A DNA stretch of 64,000 nt from Nitrospira sp. GTDB lineage: Bacteria; Nitrospirota; Nitrospiria; Nitrospirales; Nitrospiraceae. This document shows, piece after piece, positions 16,477-25,463 of this stretch (positions within the stretch are counted from its first letter, which is position 1; each line of letters begins with the position of its first letter). The stretch spans positions 1-64,000 of the forward strand of contig JADYYH010000054.1 of the NCBI GenBank assembly GCA_020853775.1, in the 5' to 3' direction. The position numbers were made by a program, and so were the translations under genes. Below the pieces are notes generated by a model. That model was not told the origin of the DNA. It searched no databases and worked only from the letters and a program-made list of their open reading frames with translations.

Positions 16477-17700
16477 ATGGGCATTTTGACTTCGATGTTC
16501 ACCGCGGTGTCGGGACTAAGTACTTACGGCAATGCCATGGGGGTCATCGGCAATAATATTGCCAACGTAGGCACAGTGGGGTTCAAGTCCGGCCGCGCGA
16601 CATTTTCGGATTTGATTTCAGCTAGCTTGGCAGGAGGGTCGGGAAGCGATCAAATCGGTCTCGGGGTCTACATGAACGATGTACAGACCAGTTTTTCGCA
16701 GGGGTCGATGACCACCACGGGAAATACCTTCGATCTGGCGATCGACGGAGACGGGTTCTATCAGGTACGTAATTCATCCGGTGCGCTTTTTTATACGAGG
16801 GCCGGGCAATTCAAAGTCGACAGCACCGGGCAGGTGATCGACAGCAGCGGTGCCCTGCTGCAAGGGTATCAGGCCGACACCAACGGCAACATCACCAGCA
16901 CCATCGGCGGAATCACCTTGACGTCGAGCGCCGTGCCGCCCGTGGCCACGACCACTGCGTCCATTCTTGGGAATCTCAATGCGAACGCCACGGCACCGAC
17001 GACAGCCTTCAGCGTAACGGATACCACATCGTACAACTTTTCCACCGGCATGACGTTTTACGATTCGCTGGGCAATTCGCACCAGATGCAATTGTATTTC
17101 CGAAAAACCGCCGCGAATGCCTGGGGCGTGTTTTCTCAAATCAACGGCGGGGCGGCGACCGCGCAAGCCAATATGACGTTCAACGCCAGCGGCGCGGTTA
17201 CTGCTGGCGGCACGCAGACCGTCACTGCGACCTTGGCGAACGGAGCCACCACCCCTCAAACCGTTACGGTGGATTTGTCTGCCCTGACTCAGTTCGGTTC
17301 AGCTTCCGGCGTTGTCAGCCAAACCCAGAATGGGTATGGTTCGGGAAGCCTTGAGCAAATTGATGTCGATAAACAAGGAAGGGTCGTCGCGCAATTCAAC
17401 AACGGTCAGTCAAGAGCTCTGGCACAGATTGTTTTAGGCCGATTTGTCAATCCAGATGGGTTGGTCAGCAATGGGAACAACCATTTCCTTGAAACGATCG
17501 AGTCAGGAGCAGCCTTGACAGGTGCGCCGACGACGAACGGTTTGGGAAGAGTTTTGTCGGAAACCATTGAGCAATCCAATGTCGACCTTGGGAAAGAATT
17601 CGTCGACATGATCATCACGCAGCGAGCGTTTCAGGCCAATTCGCGAGCCATCACGACCAGCGACGAAATGTTGCAGGAACTCGTGAATCTCAAGCGATAA
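16477..17700 (+). CDS. flgE: flagellar hook protein FlgE
   Basis: A 407-residue hook subunit. N-terminal signature AVSGLSTYGNAMGVIGNNIA, FKSGRATFSDLIS; FLG-bb-rod-type motifs, then FDLAIDGDGFYQVRN and the variable surface domain (about 140-280). The C-terminal end has VDLGKEFVDMIITQRAFQAN and ITTSDEMLQELVNLKR, typical for hook and rod proteins. ATG follows AAGGAGGAG. It is flanked by hairpins at 16408 and 17710. Size is average for FlgE. Confidence 0.95.
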   Translation: MGILTSMFTAVSGLSTYGNAMGVIGNNIANVGTVGFKSGRATFSDLISASLAGGSGSDQIGLGVYMNDVQTSFSQGSMTTTGNTFDLAIDGDGFYQVRNSSGALFYTRAGQFKVDSTGQVIDSSGALLQGYQADTNGNITSTIGGITLTSSAVPPVATTTASILGNLNANATAPTTAFSVTDTTSYNFSTGMTFYDSLGNSHQMQLYFRKTAANAWGVFSQINGGAATAQANMTFNASGAVTAGGTQTVTATLANGATTPQTVTVDLSALTQFGSASGVVSQTQNGYGSGSLEQIDVDKQGRVVAQFNNGQSRALAQIVLGRFVNPDGLVSNGNNHFLETIESGAALTGAPTTNGLGRVLSETIEQSNVDLGKEFVDMIITQRAFQANSRAITTSDEMLQELVNLKR

Positions 17701-17709
17701 TCGGTGAGG

Positions 17710-17742
17710 GCCCCGACGCGGTGCCACCACCGTCGTCGGGGC
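17710..17742 (+). terminator. strong hairpin after flgE, possible terminator
   Basis: GCCCCGACG (17710-17718) pairs with CGTCGGGGC (17734-17742), and inside it CGGTG (17719-17723) pairs with CACCG (17728-17732) around the tetraloop CCAC, leaving one bulged T. This makes a 14-bp GC-rich stem nine bases after the flgE stop. A T run does not follow, so classic intrinsic termination is not certain, but a new promoter downstream supports a transcription-unit border. Confidence 0.55.
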
Positions 17743-17975
17743 TCAACCCGGCAATTTCTACCTAGTTCACCGGCTCGTCCTCGCTGCTCCTCTTCCACGT
17801 TCGCTCGTCAACATTCTGTCGGCCTCCACTGATCACGCGTCACTACCGTGACAACACGTACATCGCGCAGGCGATGTGGCATCGTGAGTGAGACGCCGCG
17901 ACTCCAAATCATTGTCTTATCACGCGATCTCGACGCTGTTGCGTCCCACGGGACAGACCTGCTTGGCCCCGCACG

Positions 17976-17991
17976 TGGCATATGCATTGCA
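17976..17991 (+). promoter_or_regulatory. sigma54 promoter for the fliL-fliA operon
   Basis: TGGCATATGCATTGCA: GG at 17977-17978, ten bases, GC at 17989-17990. Both the TGGCA and TTGCA elements match the consensus. Start predicted near 18002, 32 bases before the fliL ATG, in a long intergenic region. This is one of the two best sigma54 sites in the window. Confidence 0.7.
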
Positions 17992-18033
17992 CAACTGACC
18001 GGCACCGGCAAACACTGTCCGCAGGAGGGTTGT

Positions 18034-18573
18034 ATGTCAGATGCAGCTGAAGAAAAGGCCCCAGCAGCACCGGCTGGTATTCCCATGAAGATGGTCATCA
18101 TCATCGTCGCGGGGGTCTTGATCCTCGCGTTGGGCGGCGCCTTTGCGATGATGAAAATGATGGGCGGATCGTCCGCCGAAAAAGCGCAGGGCGAGGGCGG
18201 GGGAGACAAGGTTTCCGCGCATGGCGCGGCTGAAGAGAAAGCCGGAGGTGAGCATGGGGCCGTCGCCGACGCGAGTGCCATCGCCGATTTGGACCCCTTC
18301 ATCGTCAATCTCGCGGATTCTCCCGAAATTCGTTACCTCAAAGTGACCCTGAAGGTAGAAGCAGACAATGCCGGGACGGTAGAACAAATCAAGGCGCGCA
18401 CACCGCAAATTCGCGATGCGATTCTTGTCCTCCTGACCAGTTTGGACTCGGCCACCGCGCGTTCTCCTCAGGGAAAACACAAACTGCGCGACGACATCAC
18501 CGAACGGATCAACGGCCTGTTGCCCAAGAAGTCGGTCAAATCCACGTACTTCACAGAATTTGTGATTCAGTAA
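18034..18573 (+). CDS. fliL: flagellar basal body-associated protein FliL
   Basis: A 179-residue inner-membrane protein that surrounds or stabilises the stator near the MS ring. One membrane segment (about 18-40, IIIVAGVLILALGGAFAMM), an Ala/Gly/Glu-rich linker, and a periplasmic domain with DPFIVNLADSPEIRYLKVTL and PQIRDAILVLLTS; ends FTEFVIQ, all typical FliL. ATG at 18034 has the ribosome binding site AGGAGGG; an open extension to 17848 is upstream leader. First gene of a long operon running to fliA. Confidence 0.93.
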   Translation: MSDAAEEKAPAAPAGIPMKMVIIIVAGVLILALGGAFAMMKMMGGSSAEKAQGEGGGDKVSAHGAAEEKAGGEHGAVADASAIADLDPFIVNLADSPEIRYLKVTLKVEADNAGTVEQIKARTPQIRDAILVLLTSLDSATARSPQGKHKLRDDITERINGLLPKKSVKSTYFTEFVIQ

Positions 18574-18597
18574 CCAGGATTCCGCGCCAAGGACATC

Positions 18598-19569
18598 ATG
18601 GACAAAATACTCTCCCAGGAAGAAATCGATGCCTTGATGGGCGGGGTCATGTCCGGCGAGGTCGAAACGGCGCCAAAGGAAGAGGAAGAACCAGGAGGAA
18701 TCAAGGCCTACAGTCTCACCAGCCAGGAGCGGATCATTCGCGGGCGCATGCCCACGATGGAAATGATCAATGACCGCTTCACGCGCCAGCAATCCGTATC
18801 CTGGACGAGCCTCCTGCGCGAAAAAATCGAGTTCAGCGTCCTCGGCACGCAAATCATCAAATTCGGAGATTTCATCCAAAAGGTACCGGTGCCGTCCTCG
18901 TTCAACCTGTTTGCCATGGAACCCTTGCGTGGCAACGGGCTCTACATTATGGACGCGATGTTGGTGTACCTGATCGTGGATTTCTTCTTCGGCGGAAAAG
19001 TGCAGACGCACGTGAAGCCGGAAGGCCGGGAATTCACCCCGATTCAACTACGGCTCATCAAGAAGCTGGTTCAGCAGGCGCTGGTTGATCTGGAAAAGGC
19101 CTGGCAAGCCGTGATGCCGGTCAAGCTCAACTATCTGCGCTCGGAGAGCAATCCGCAGTTTGCCATGGTGGTCACCACATCGGAAATTGTCGTCGTGGTC
19201 ACACTGCAGGTCCATCTCGGCGACCTTACTCGCGAGATGTTTATTGCGTATCCCTATTCCATGTTGGAGCCGATCAAGGAAAAGCTGTACTCGGGGCTTT
19301 TTGCCGATAACGTCGAGCAGGACAGCAGTTGGGGCAGCCGGTTTAAGGATTCGCTTCAGGAGTGCGATGTCGCCGTGGCGGTTCAACTGGGGAGCGTCAA
19401 GATCAACGTGCAGGACCTGATGAACTTTAATCCCGGGGATGTGTTGATGCTGGATCAACATCCCGGCGATCCGATGCTGTGTCTGGTCGAGGGCGATCCA
19501 AAATTCCACGGGCAGCCCGGGGTCTATAAAGGCAATCATGCCTGCCGCGTGACCAAGGTCTTGAGTTAG
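18598..19569 (+). CDS. fliM: flagellar motor switch protein FliM
   Basis: C-ring protein of 323 residues. The N-terminal motif ILSQEEIDALMGGV is the site that binds phosphorylated CheY. The middle domain has ERIIRGRMPTMEMINDRF and PLRGNGLYIMDAMLVYLIVD, and the C-terminal domain is FliN-like (VQLGSVKINVQDLMNFNPGD). It lies 24 bases after fliL and before fliN. An intact CheY-binding motif implies that a chemotaxis system exists elsewhere in the genome, although no che genes are in this window. Confidence 0.96.
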   Translation: MDKILSQEEIDALMGGVMSGEVETAPKEEEEPGGIKAYSLTSQERIIRGRMPTMEMINDRFTRQQSVSWTSLLREKIEFSVLGTQIIKFGDFIQKVPVPSSFNLFAMEPLRGNGLYIMDAMLVYLIVDFFFGGKVQTHVKPEGREFTPIQLRLIKKLVQQALVDLEKAWQAVMPVKLNYLRSESNPQFAMVVTTSEIVVVVTLQVHLGDLTREMFIAYPYSMLEPIKEKLYSGLFADNVEQDSSWGSRFKDSLQECDVAVAVQLGSVKINVQDLMNFNPGDVLMLDQHPGDPMLCLVEGDPKFHGQPGVYKGNHACRVTKVLS

Positions 19570-19597
19570 GTCGCGCCGAAGTAAAGGAGATGTGCGC

Positions 19598-19966
19598 ATG
19601 GGCAACGGCGATACAACCCCGCAGGCGGATGCCTTGAATGGCGCGGACATGAACCCGCAGGCGACCTCGTTTCCTCCGGTCGATAATCAGGGGGCGGTGC
19701 CGGCCAACAAAAATATCGACTTTGTGCTCGACATTCCGCTGCAGGTGACGGTGCAGATCGGCGCGACGCGCATGCTGATCCGCGAGTTGTTGCAGCTCGG
19801 ACAGGGATCCGTCATCGAGCTGAATAAACTGGCCGGGGAGCCGATGGAAGTGTTGGTCAACAACAAGTTGGTGGCGCGCGGCGAGGTCGTGGTGGTCAAC
19901 GAAAAGTTCGGCATTCGCCTCACCGATGTCGTGAGTCCCAATCAGCGCATTCAACAACTCGGATAA
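19598..19966 (+). CDS. fliN: flagellar motor switch protein FliN
   Basis: A 122-residue C-ring protein with an acidic/polar N-terminal tail (about 1-38) and a surface-presentation domain: LDIPLQVTVQIGATRMLIRE, LGQGSVIELNKLAGEPMEVL, NNKLVARGEVVVVNEKFGIR. FliN builds the lower C ring and is the docking point for FliH-FliI. This is notable because the FliH here has lost the usual N-terminal tryptophans. ATG at 19598 follows AAAGGAGA at about 19583-19590; a GTG two codons upstream overlaps poor spacing. Confidence 0.95.
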   Translation: MGNGDTTPQADALNGADMNPQATSFPPVDNQGAVPANKNIDFVLDIPLQVTVQIGATRMLIRELLQLGQGSVIELNKLAGEPMEVLVNNKLVARGEVVVVNEKFGIRLTDVVSPNQRIQQLG

Positions 19967-20001
19967 GCGCAACGTGATCCGGCGAGCCAGCCGGTACGGG
20001 C

Positions 20002-20391
20002 GTGAACAAGGTCGATCGCTCCATGGAGATGTGGGAAAGTATGGTCCGCATGGTCTCGGCGCTGGGCGTCGTGCTGGCGTTGATACTAGGCCTGCTGGCC
20101 GTCGTGAAATCCAGAGTCGGCCAACGCTTGCTTCCGGTCGGCGGTGCGCCGTTGGTGCAGGTGTTGGGCAGCGGGTCCCTGGGTGCCCGCAAGCAGGTCA
20201 TGGTGGTGGCGGTCGCCGGCGAGGTTCTGATTCTCGGCACCACGGCGACCGATCTGGTTCCACTCGGGAAAGTGACCGACCCTGAGCAGGTGAAACGGCT
20301 CCTGCTGGCTGGCTCATCGAGTGCCGTCATCCCGCCAACCGGCCCTGTCCGGTCAGACTATCGCGAGGAGATGGGACATGCCGGAAGGTAA
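20002..20391 (+). CDS. fliO: flagellar biosynthesis protein FliO
   Basis: A 129-residue membrane protein with one membrane segment (about 14-35, MVRMVSALGVVLALILGLLA) and a cytoplasmic beta-rich domain with LGARKQVMVVAVAGEVLILG, characteristic of FliO, an assembly factor for the FliP ring. GTG start at 20002; an alternative ATG at 20023 would also keep the membrane segment. The end overlaps the fliP start by 14 bases. Position between fliN and fliP is canonical. Confidence 0.9.
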   Translation: MNKVDRSMEMWESMVRMVSALGVVLALILGLLAVVKSRVGQRLLPVGGAPLVQVLGSGSLGARKQVMVVAVAGEVLILGTTATDLVPLGKVTDPEQVKRLLLAGSSSAVIPPTGPVRSDYREEMGHAGR

Positions 20392-21175
20392 TCTCGCACC
20401 GTTTCGACGTGGGACGAGGATGCGTACCGGCTGCGCTCGGAGCTTGGGATTGCTCGGGCTCGTCCTTCTCGCGGGTCTGACCGGCGCCTCGGCCGTCTAT
20501 GCGGAAGGACCATCGGTGACGCTTGACCTTGGCCAGAGCGGCACCAAACAGACCGCCATGGTGCTGCAAATTCTCGCGCTGATGACGGTTCTGTCGTTGG
20601 CGCCCGCGTTGTTCATCATGGTGACCTCGTTCACGCGCATGGTGATCGTGCTGTCCTTTCTTCGCCAGGCCCTCGGGACACAGCAGGTGCCGCCCAATCA
20701 AGTGCTGATCAGCTTGGCGCTGTTTCTCACTATGTTTGTGATGGCCCCGGTCGGGCAGGCGGTCTACAAGGATGCGCTCCAGCCCTTGCTCGCGGAACAA
20801 ATCGGCTACGAAGATGCCTGGAATCGCGGTATTCAACCGATTCGGGGCTTCATGCTGAAACAGATGCGGGACAAAGATCTCGAACTGTTTCTGGAATTGT
20901 CTCATTCCCCGAAACCTGCACAAGTTGATCAGGTGCCGACGCATGTGATCATTCCCGCGTTCATCCTCAGCGAATTGCGGATTTCGTTTCAAATCGGATT
21001 TCTGCTCTACATTCCGTTTCTCATCGTGGACATGGTCGTGGCCAGCGTCTTGATGTCCATGGGCATGATGCTGCTGCCGCCCGTCATGATTTCTCTGCCG
21101 TTTAAGCTGATTCTCTTCGTGCTGGCGGACGGCTGGTATCTCGTGGTCGGCTCCATGGTGAAGAGCTTTCAATAG
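20378..21175 (+). CDS. fliP: flagellar type III export gate protein FliP
   Basis: A 265-residue export-gate component, five copies per exporter. It begins with a cleavable signal peptide (about 14-36, ending ASAVYA), then ALMTVLSLAPALFIMVTSFT and VLSFLRQALGTQQVPPNQVL, both family signatures, and membrane helices to the end (VDMVVASVLMSMGMMLLPP). ATG at 20378 follows GAGGAG and overlaps fliO; an in-frame ATG 57 bases upstream is not supported. Works with FliQ, FliR, FlhA and FlhB. Confidence 0.95.
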   Translation: MPEGNLAPFRRGTRMRTGCARSLGLLGLVLLAGLTGASAVYAEGPSVTLDLGQSGTKQTAMVLQILALMTVLSLAPALFIMVTSFTRMVIVLSFLRQALGTQQVPPNQVLISLALFLTMFVMAPVGQAVYKDALQPLLAEQIGYEDAWNRGIQPIRGFMLKQMRDKDLELFLELSHSPKPAQVDQVPTHVIIPAFILSELRISFQIGFLLYIPFLIVDMVVASVLMSMGMMLLPPVMISLPFKLILFVLADGWYLVVGSMVKSFQ

Positions 21176-21184
21176 GACTCGATC

Positions 21185-21454
21185 ATGACCATTGAAACGG
21201 TCACGGAAATCGGACGTCAGGCCATCGAAACGACCATGCTGGTCTCGGCGCCGATCTTGGGCCTGAGCCTGATCGTCGGCCTGATGGTCAGCACCTTTCA
21301 AGCGATGACCCAGATCAACGAAGCCACGTTGACGTTCGTGCCCAAAGTGCTGGCGATATTTGCCGCCACACTGCTGTTTCTCCCGTGGATGATGGGCGTG
21401 CTCATCGCCTTCATGACCCATATCATCACCAGCATTCCGACATTGATTCACTGA
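21185..21454 (+). CDS. fliQ: flagellar type III export gate protein FliQ
   Basis: An 89-residue protein with two membrane helices (about 15-37 and 53-77), including LIVGLMVSTFQAMTQINEAT and FVPKVLAIFAATLLF, the core signature of FliQ/SpaQ. Lies nine bases after fliP and 15 before fliR. Full family length. Confidence 0.96.
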   Translation: MTIETVTEIGRQAIETTMLVSAPILGLSLIVGLMVSTFQAMTQINEATLTFVPKVLAIFAATLLFLPWMMGVLIAFMTHIITSIPTLIH

Positions 21455-21469
21455 TAGGTCGCCGACAGC

Positions 21470-22258
21470 ATGAACGCCGCGCACACCCTGCACCTCGCCT
21501 TGCCGCACTTTCAATCTTTTTCGATTCTGTTGGTCAGGATTGCCGGCTTGATCAGCGTCTTCCCCATCCTCAACACCCGCACGATCCCGATGCCGGTCAA
21601 GGCCGGGTTAGTCACCATGTTGGGCCTGGTGCTGGCGCCGATCATTCAGTTGCCGGCATTGCCGGCTGATCCGGTGCTGGTCATCGCCGGCATGGGAAGC
21701 GAATTCCTCATCGGCCTGACCATCGGTCTGGCTGTTCGGCTTTTGTTTTCAGGCTTTCAAGTCGCCGGTGAGTTGGTCGGCACGCAGATGGGGTTTAGCG
21801 CGATCCAGATGTTCGATCCCATGAGCCATCAAAATACTCCCATCATCGCGCAATTCCAACTGACGCTCGGGTCGTTGGTGTTCCTCTCGCTCAACGCACA
21901 CCTCCTGGTGGTGCATGCGATCGGCATGAGTTACGAGTTCGTCCCGCCATTCGGCGCCTCGCTGTCCGACAGCATCGCCACCGATATCATTCAGTTGGCG
22001 CAGCACATGCTGAGCGTCGCGCTCAAGATGGCGGCTCCGGTGTTTGCCACCCTGCTGATCGTTAATACCGTCCTCGCCATCCTTGGCCGCGCCGTGCCGC
22101 AGATGAACGTCTTTGTCTTGAGCTTTCCAATCACGATCGGGGCAGGCCTGTTGGCCATGAGTCTGGCCATGCCGTTTACGCTGTCGTTGTTTGAGAAAGA
22201 ATTCGAGAACCTGGTGGAGACGATCGTGAGTCTCCTGAAGGGCTTGGGTCATGGCTGA
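21470..22258 (+). CDS. fliR: flagellar type III export gate protein FliR
   Basis: A 262-residue integral membrane protein with about six hydrophobic helices. Family segments include RIAGLISVFPILNTRTIPMP, VAGELVGTQMGFSAIQMFDP and the C-terminal NVFVLSFPITIGAGLLAMSL. It completes the FliP5Q4R1 gate. The stop lies eight bases inside the flhB start region, showing coupling to flhB, with which FliR interacts directly. Confidence 0.95.
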   Translation: MNAAHTLHLALPHFQSFSILLVRIAGLISVFPILNTRTIPMPVKAGLVTMLGLVLAPIIQLPALPADPVLVIAGMGSEFLIGLTIGLAVRLLFSGFQVAGELVGTQMGFSAIQMFDPMSHQNTPIIAQFQLTLGSLVFLSLNAHLLVVHAIGMSYEFVPPFGASLSDSIATDIIQLAQHMLSVALKMAAPVFATLLIVNTVLAILGRAVPQMNVFVLSFPITIGAGLLAMSLAMPFTLSLFEKEFENLVETIVSLLKGLGHG

Positions 22259-23333
22259 CAGCGCCCAAAATCGCACAGAACAAGCAACACCGAAACGCAA
22301 AGCAGAAGCGCGGTCGAAGGGTCAAATCGCGCTCAGTCGCGATGCCGCCATGGCCGTCGCGATGCTGGGCAGTTTTGCCGCGCTCTACTGGATGACTCCC
22401 GGCATCATGGAACGACTCCGCCATGCCTTGCAGCATTGGCTCAGCCAGTCGATGGAGGAATCGACGTTGCGGGCGCTCAGCTTGGACCACTTGCATCTCA
22501 TCCTTCGCCAGATCGGGATCGACGTATTCGTGATGCTTGGACCGGTCATCGCGGGGATCGCCATCGTAGGTGTGGGCGCCAACGTGATGCAAACCGGCTT
22601 CCTGTGGAGAAAGGACGGTCTGAGTGTCGATTGGTCCCGCATCAGTCCAGTCGGAGGATTCTCCCGGCTCTTTTCAGTCCGGGCCTTGAGCGAGTTGGTG
22701 AAATCGTGGCTCAAGATCCTGGCGATCGGCAGCGTCGGCTACATCACCATTAAAGACGACATGCTCCAATTCTCGTCGCTGACGCAATTCGGGATGGAAA
22801 CCCTATTGCCCACGGTGGGATGGGCGACGTTCGAGGCCGCGCTCATGATGAGCGGCGCGGCACTGGTCATCGGCGCCATGGACTACGGGTATCAGCGTTT
22901 CGAATGGGAGCGCGGGTTGCGCATGTCCCGCGACGAAATCAAGGAAGAGAGTCGCGCCGCAGAAGGAGATCCCGGGCTCAAAGCGAAGGTGCGCAGCACC
23001 CAGCGTGAGATGTCGCGCAAGCGCATGATGGCCGCCGTGCCTAAAGCCGATGTCATCATCACCAACCCGACTCACCTGGCGGTGGCATTGAAATACGACT
23101 CAAACGCGATGGGCGCGCCGGTCGTGGTGGCGAAGGGCGCCGGTTTCATTGCCGAAAAGATCCGGGAGATCGGTCGTCAGCATGGCGTCATGATCGTGGA
23201 AAACAAACTGGTGGCCCGGACGCTCTACAAGCTGGTCGACGTGGGCAGGGAAGTTCCGGAAGATCTGTATCGCGCCGTCGCTGAGATTCTGGCCTTTGTG
23301 TACCGCGTGCGCGGCAAATTGCCGCCGGCGTAA
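22251..23333 (+). CDS. flhB: flagellar export substrate-specificity switch protein FlhB
   Basis: A 360-residue protein with a charged N-terminus (QNRTEQATPKRKAEARSKGQ), four membrane helices and a cytoplasmic domain with the autocleavage site NPTH at 272-275, followed by LAVALKYDSN. Cleavage between N and P, together with FliK, changes export from hook to filament proteins. Overlaps fliR by eight bases. All family features intact. Confidence 0.97.
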   Translation: MADSAQNRTEQATPKRKAEARSKGQIALSRDAAMAVAMLGSFAALYWMTPGIMERLRHALQHWLSQSMEESTLRALSLDHLHLILRQIGIDVFVMLGPVIAGIAIVGVGANVMQTGFLWRKDGLSVDWSRISPVGGFSRLFSVRALSELVKSWLKILAIGSVGYITIKDDMLQFSSLTQFGMETLLPTVGWATFEAALMMSGAALVIGAMDYGYQRFEWERGLRMSRDEIKEESRAAEGDPGLKAKVRSTQREMSRKRMMAAVPKADVIITNPTHLAVALKYDSNAMGAPVVVAKGAGFIAEKIREIGRQHGVMIVENKLVARTLYKLVDVGREVPEDLYRAVAEILAFVYRVRGKLPPA

Positions 23334-23354
23334 TTCCGGACGGTGGGGAGTGAG

Positions 23355-25463
23355 ATGGCGAAGGACAATACCTCGATACCCAGCACATCGCTCGTGAAGC
23401 ATCCGGACATTCTCATGTCCGTGGGCGTGGTCGGCATTCTGATGGTGATGCTGGTCCCGCTGCCGCGCTTCTTTTTGGACTTGTTGCTGAGTTTTAACAT
23501 CACCCTGTCGATCATCATTCTCCTGGTGGGCATGCAGGTCAGGCGACCGCTGGAGTTTTCCGTCTTCCCCTCGATCCTGCTGATGGTGACCTTGCTGCGG
23601 CTGGCCCTGAACATCGCCTCCACCCGTTTGATTCTGTTGCACGGAAACGAAGGCGCGGCTGCGGCAGGAGAAGTCATCCGCGCATTCGGCAATTTCGTCG
23701 TCGGTGGAAACTATACCGTCGGGCTGGTCGTCTTCACGATTCTCGTGATCATCAACTTTGTCGTCATCACCAAAGGTGCGGGCCGGGTGGCGGAAGTCGC
23801 TGCGCGGTTTACGTTGGACGCCATGCCCGGCAAGCAGATGGCCATCGATGCGGATTTGAACGCCGGCCTGATCAATGACAAGGAGGCCCGTCAGCGGCGA
23901 AAAGAAATCGCGCAGGAAGCGGACTTTTACGGAGCGATGGACGGTTCGAGCAAGTTTGTGCGCGGCGATGCCATCGCGGCGGTCGTGATTACGCTCGTCA
24001 ATATCCTGGGCGGATTAACCATCGGCGTCCTGCAGCAGGGGATGACGGTGGCCGCCGCGGCACAGACCTACACCTTGCTGACGGTCGGCGAAGGCCTGGT
24101 CGCGCAGGTGCCGGCCCTGATCGTGTCCACCGCAGCCGGTATCGTCATCACCCGCGCGGCGTCCGAGGTCAACCTTGGATTCGAAATCACGCGCCAGGTG
24201 TTGATTTCGCCGAAGGCCATCGGCACGGCATCCGGCATTCTGCTCGCCATGGGCTTGGTACCTGGCTTGCCCCATCTGGCATTTCTCGCGCTCGGCAGTG
24301 TGACCGGATGGATGGCCTTTCAACTCAACGAACATCAGAAAGCGGCCGTCGCAGTTCCCGAACCGGAAACGCCTCAAGCCAAAGCTGAGGAAGCCGCGAC
24401 CCAGGTCGTGCCGTTGGATCTCATGGAGGTCCAGGTGGGGTATGGTCTCATCGGTCTGGTTGATGGAGGGCAGGGCGGCGCCTTACTCGACCGGATCAAA
24501 GGCCTGCGGCGCCAATTTGCCGAACAGATGGGATTCGTCCTGCCGCCGATCCACATTCGCGACAATTTACAACTCAGGCCTAATGAGTATGCGGCACTCC
24601 TCAAGGGGGTCGAGTTGGCGAAATCCGAGGTGATGCCGGCCCACGTCCTGGCCATCGACCCGGGCACCGCTCAACGTGGCATCATTCATGGTCTGCCGAC
24701 CAAGGAGCCGGCCTTCGGCCTCCCGGCCATGTGGGTGCCGGAGCATCAGCGGGAGCAGGCGCAGATGGCTGGATATACCGTGGTCGACCCTGGCTCCGCC
24801 ATCGCGACCCATCTGTCGGAGTTGATCAAGCGGCATGCGCATGAATTGCTGGGGCGGCAGGAAGTGCAAGGGTTATTGGACCAGCTAGGCAAGAATCACC
24901 CCAAGCTGGTCGAGGAAGTGATTCCGAATCTGATTCCTCTCGGCACACTGGTGCGTGTGTTGTCGCATCTCTTGCGTGAAGGCGTGCCCATTCGCGATCT
25001 GCGAACCATCCTGGAAACCATCGCCGACCATGCGGCGACCACCAAGGATGCGGATATTCTCACGGAAGTCGCGCGGCAAGCGCTGGGGCGGACGATTACG
25101 AAACAATATCTCGCTCCGGATGGCTCATTGCCGATCATCGGACTCGACCCGCGCCTGGACCGCACCCTGGCCGATCAGGCTAATGCGGCCGGGCAAGGCA
25201 ATCAGTGGGTACCCGATCCGCTGGTGGCACAGAAACTGCTCAGTGCATTGAAGCAGGCCGCGGAACGAATGGTCGGACGAGGGCATCAACCGGTGATTCT
25301 CTGTTCGCCGTCACTCCGGCGCCATCTCCGGAAACTGACGGACCGTATTTTGCACTCGGTGCCGATCCTTGGATTGAACGAAGTGGATAGTGTGACGCGA
25401 TTGCAGGCCATGGAAACAGTGCGTCTCGATCTCGACGGCGGTGACACGAGGAGCTTGGCATGA
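23355..25463 (+). CDS. flhA: flagellar export gate protein FlhA
   Basis: A 702-residue ring protein of the export gate. An N-terminal membrane half (about 15-320) contains the conserved cytosolic loop with RFTLDAMPGKQMAIDADLNA and FYGAMDGSSKFVRGDA; the C-terminal cytosolic domain (about 350-700) binds chaperone-substrate complexes. ATG at 23355 is chosen over the GTG at 23343 as families start near here; both are close to GGGGAG. The stop overlaps flhF by ATGA. FlhA pairs with FliJ and FliH-FliI of the same cluster. Confidence 0.96.
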   Translation: MAKDNTSIPSTSLVKHPDILMSVGVVGILMVMLVPLPRFFLDLLLSFNITLSIIILLVGMQVRRPLEFSVFPSILLMVTLLRLALNIASTRLILLHGNEGAAAAGEVIRAFGNFVVGGNYTVGLVVFTILVIINFVVITKGAGRVAEVAARFTLDAMPGKQMAIDADLNAGLINDKEARQRRKEIAQEADFYGAMDGSSKFVRGDAIAAVVITLVNILGGLTIGVLQQGMTVAAAAQTYTLLTVGEGLVAQVPALIVSTAAGIVITRAASEVNLGFEITRQVLISPKAIGTASGILLAMGLVPGLPHLAFLALGSVTGWMAFQLNEHQKAAVAVPEPETPQAKAEEAATQVVPLDLMEVQVGYGLIGLVDGGQGGALLDRIKGLRRQFAEQMGFVLPPIHIRDNLQLRPNEYAALLKGVELAKSEVMPAHVLAIDPGTAQRGIIHGLPTKEPAFGLPAMWVPEHQREQAQMAGYTVVDPGSAIATHLSELIKRHAHELLGRQEVQGLLDQLGKNHPKLVEEVIPNLIPLGTLVRVLSHLLREGVPIRDLRTILETIADHAATTKDADILTEVARQALGRTITKQYLAPDGSLPIIGLDPRLDRTLADQANAAGQGNQWVPDPLVAQKLLSALKQAAERMVGRGHQPVILCSPSLRRHLRKLTDRILHSVPILGLNEVDSVTRLQAMETVRLDLDGGDTRSLA

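Larger units (their letters stand above)
17701..18033. other. 333-base intergenic region between flgE and fliL
   Basis: No convincing gene lies here. It holds the hairpin after flgE (17710-17742), a sigma54 promoter with near-consensus sequence (17976-17991) and the fliL ribosome binding site AGGAGGG (about 18023-18029). A frame that is open from 17848 into fliL has no start signal and is considered untranslated leader. The stretch 17760-17960 shows no other structure that I could recognise and may hold the activator enhancer sites. Confidence 0.6.

Noticed and set aside
20327-21514. A 395-codon minus-strand open frame opposite fliP/fliQ
   Set aside because: Histidine- and glutamine-rich translation with no domain; a reverse image of membrane-protein codons.
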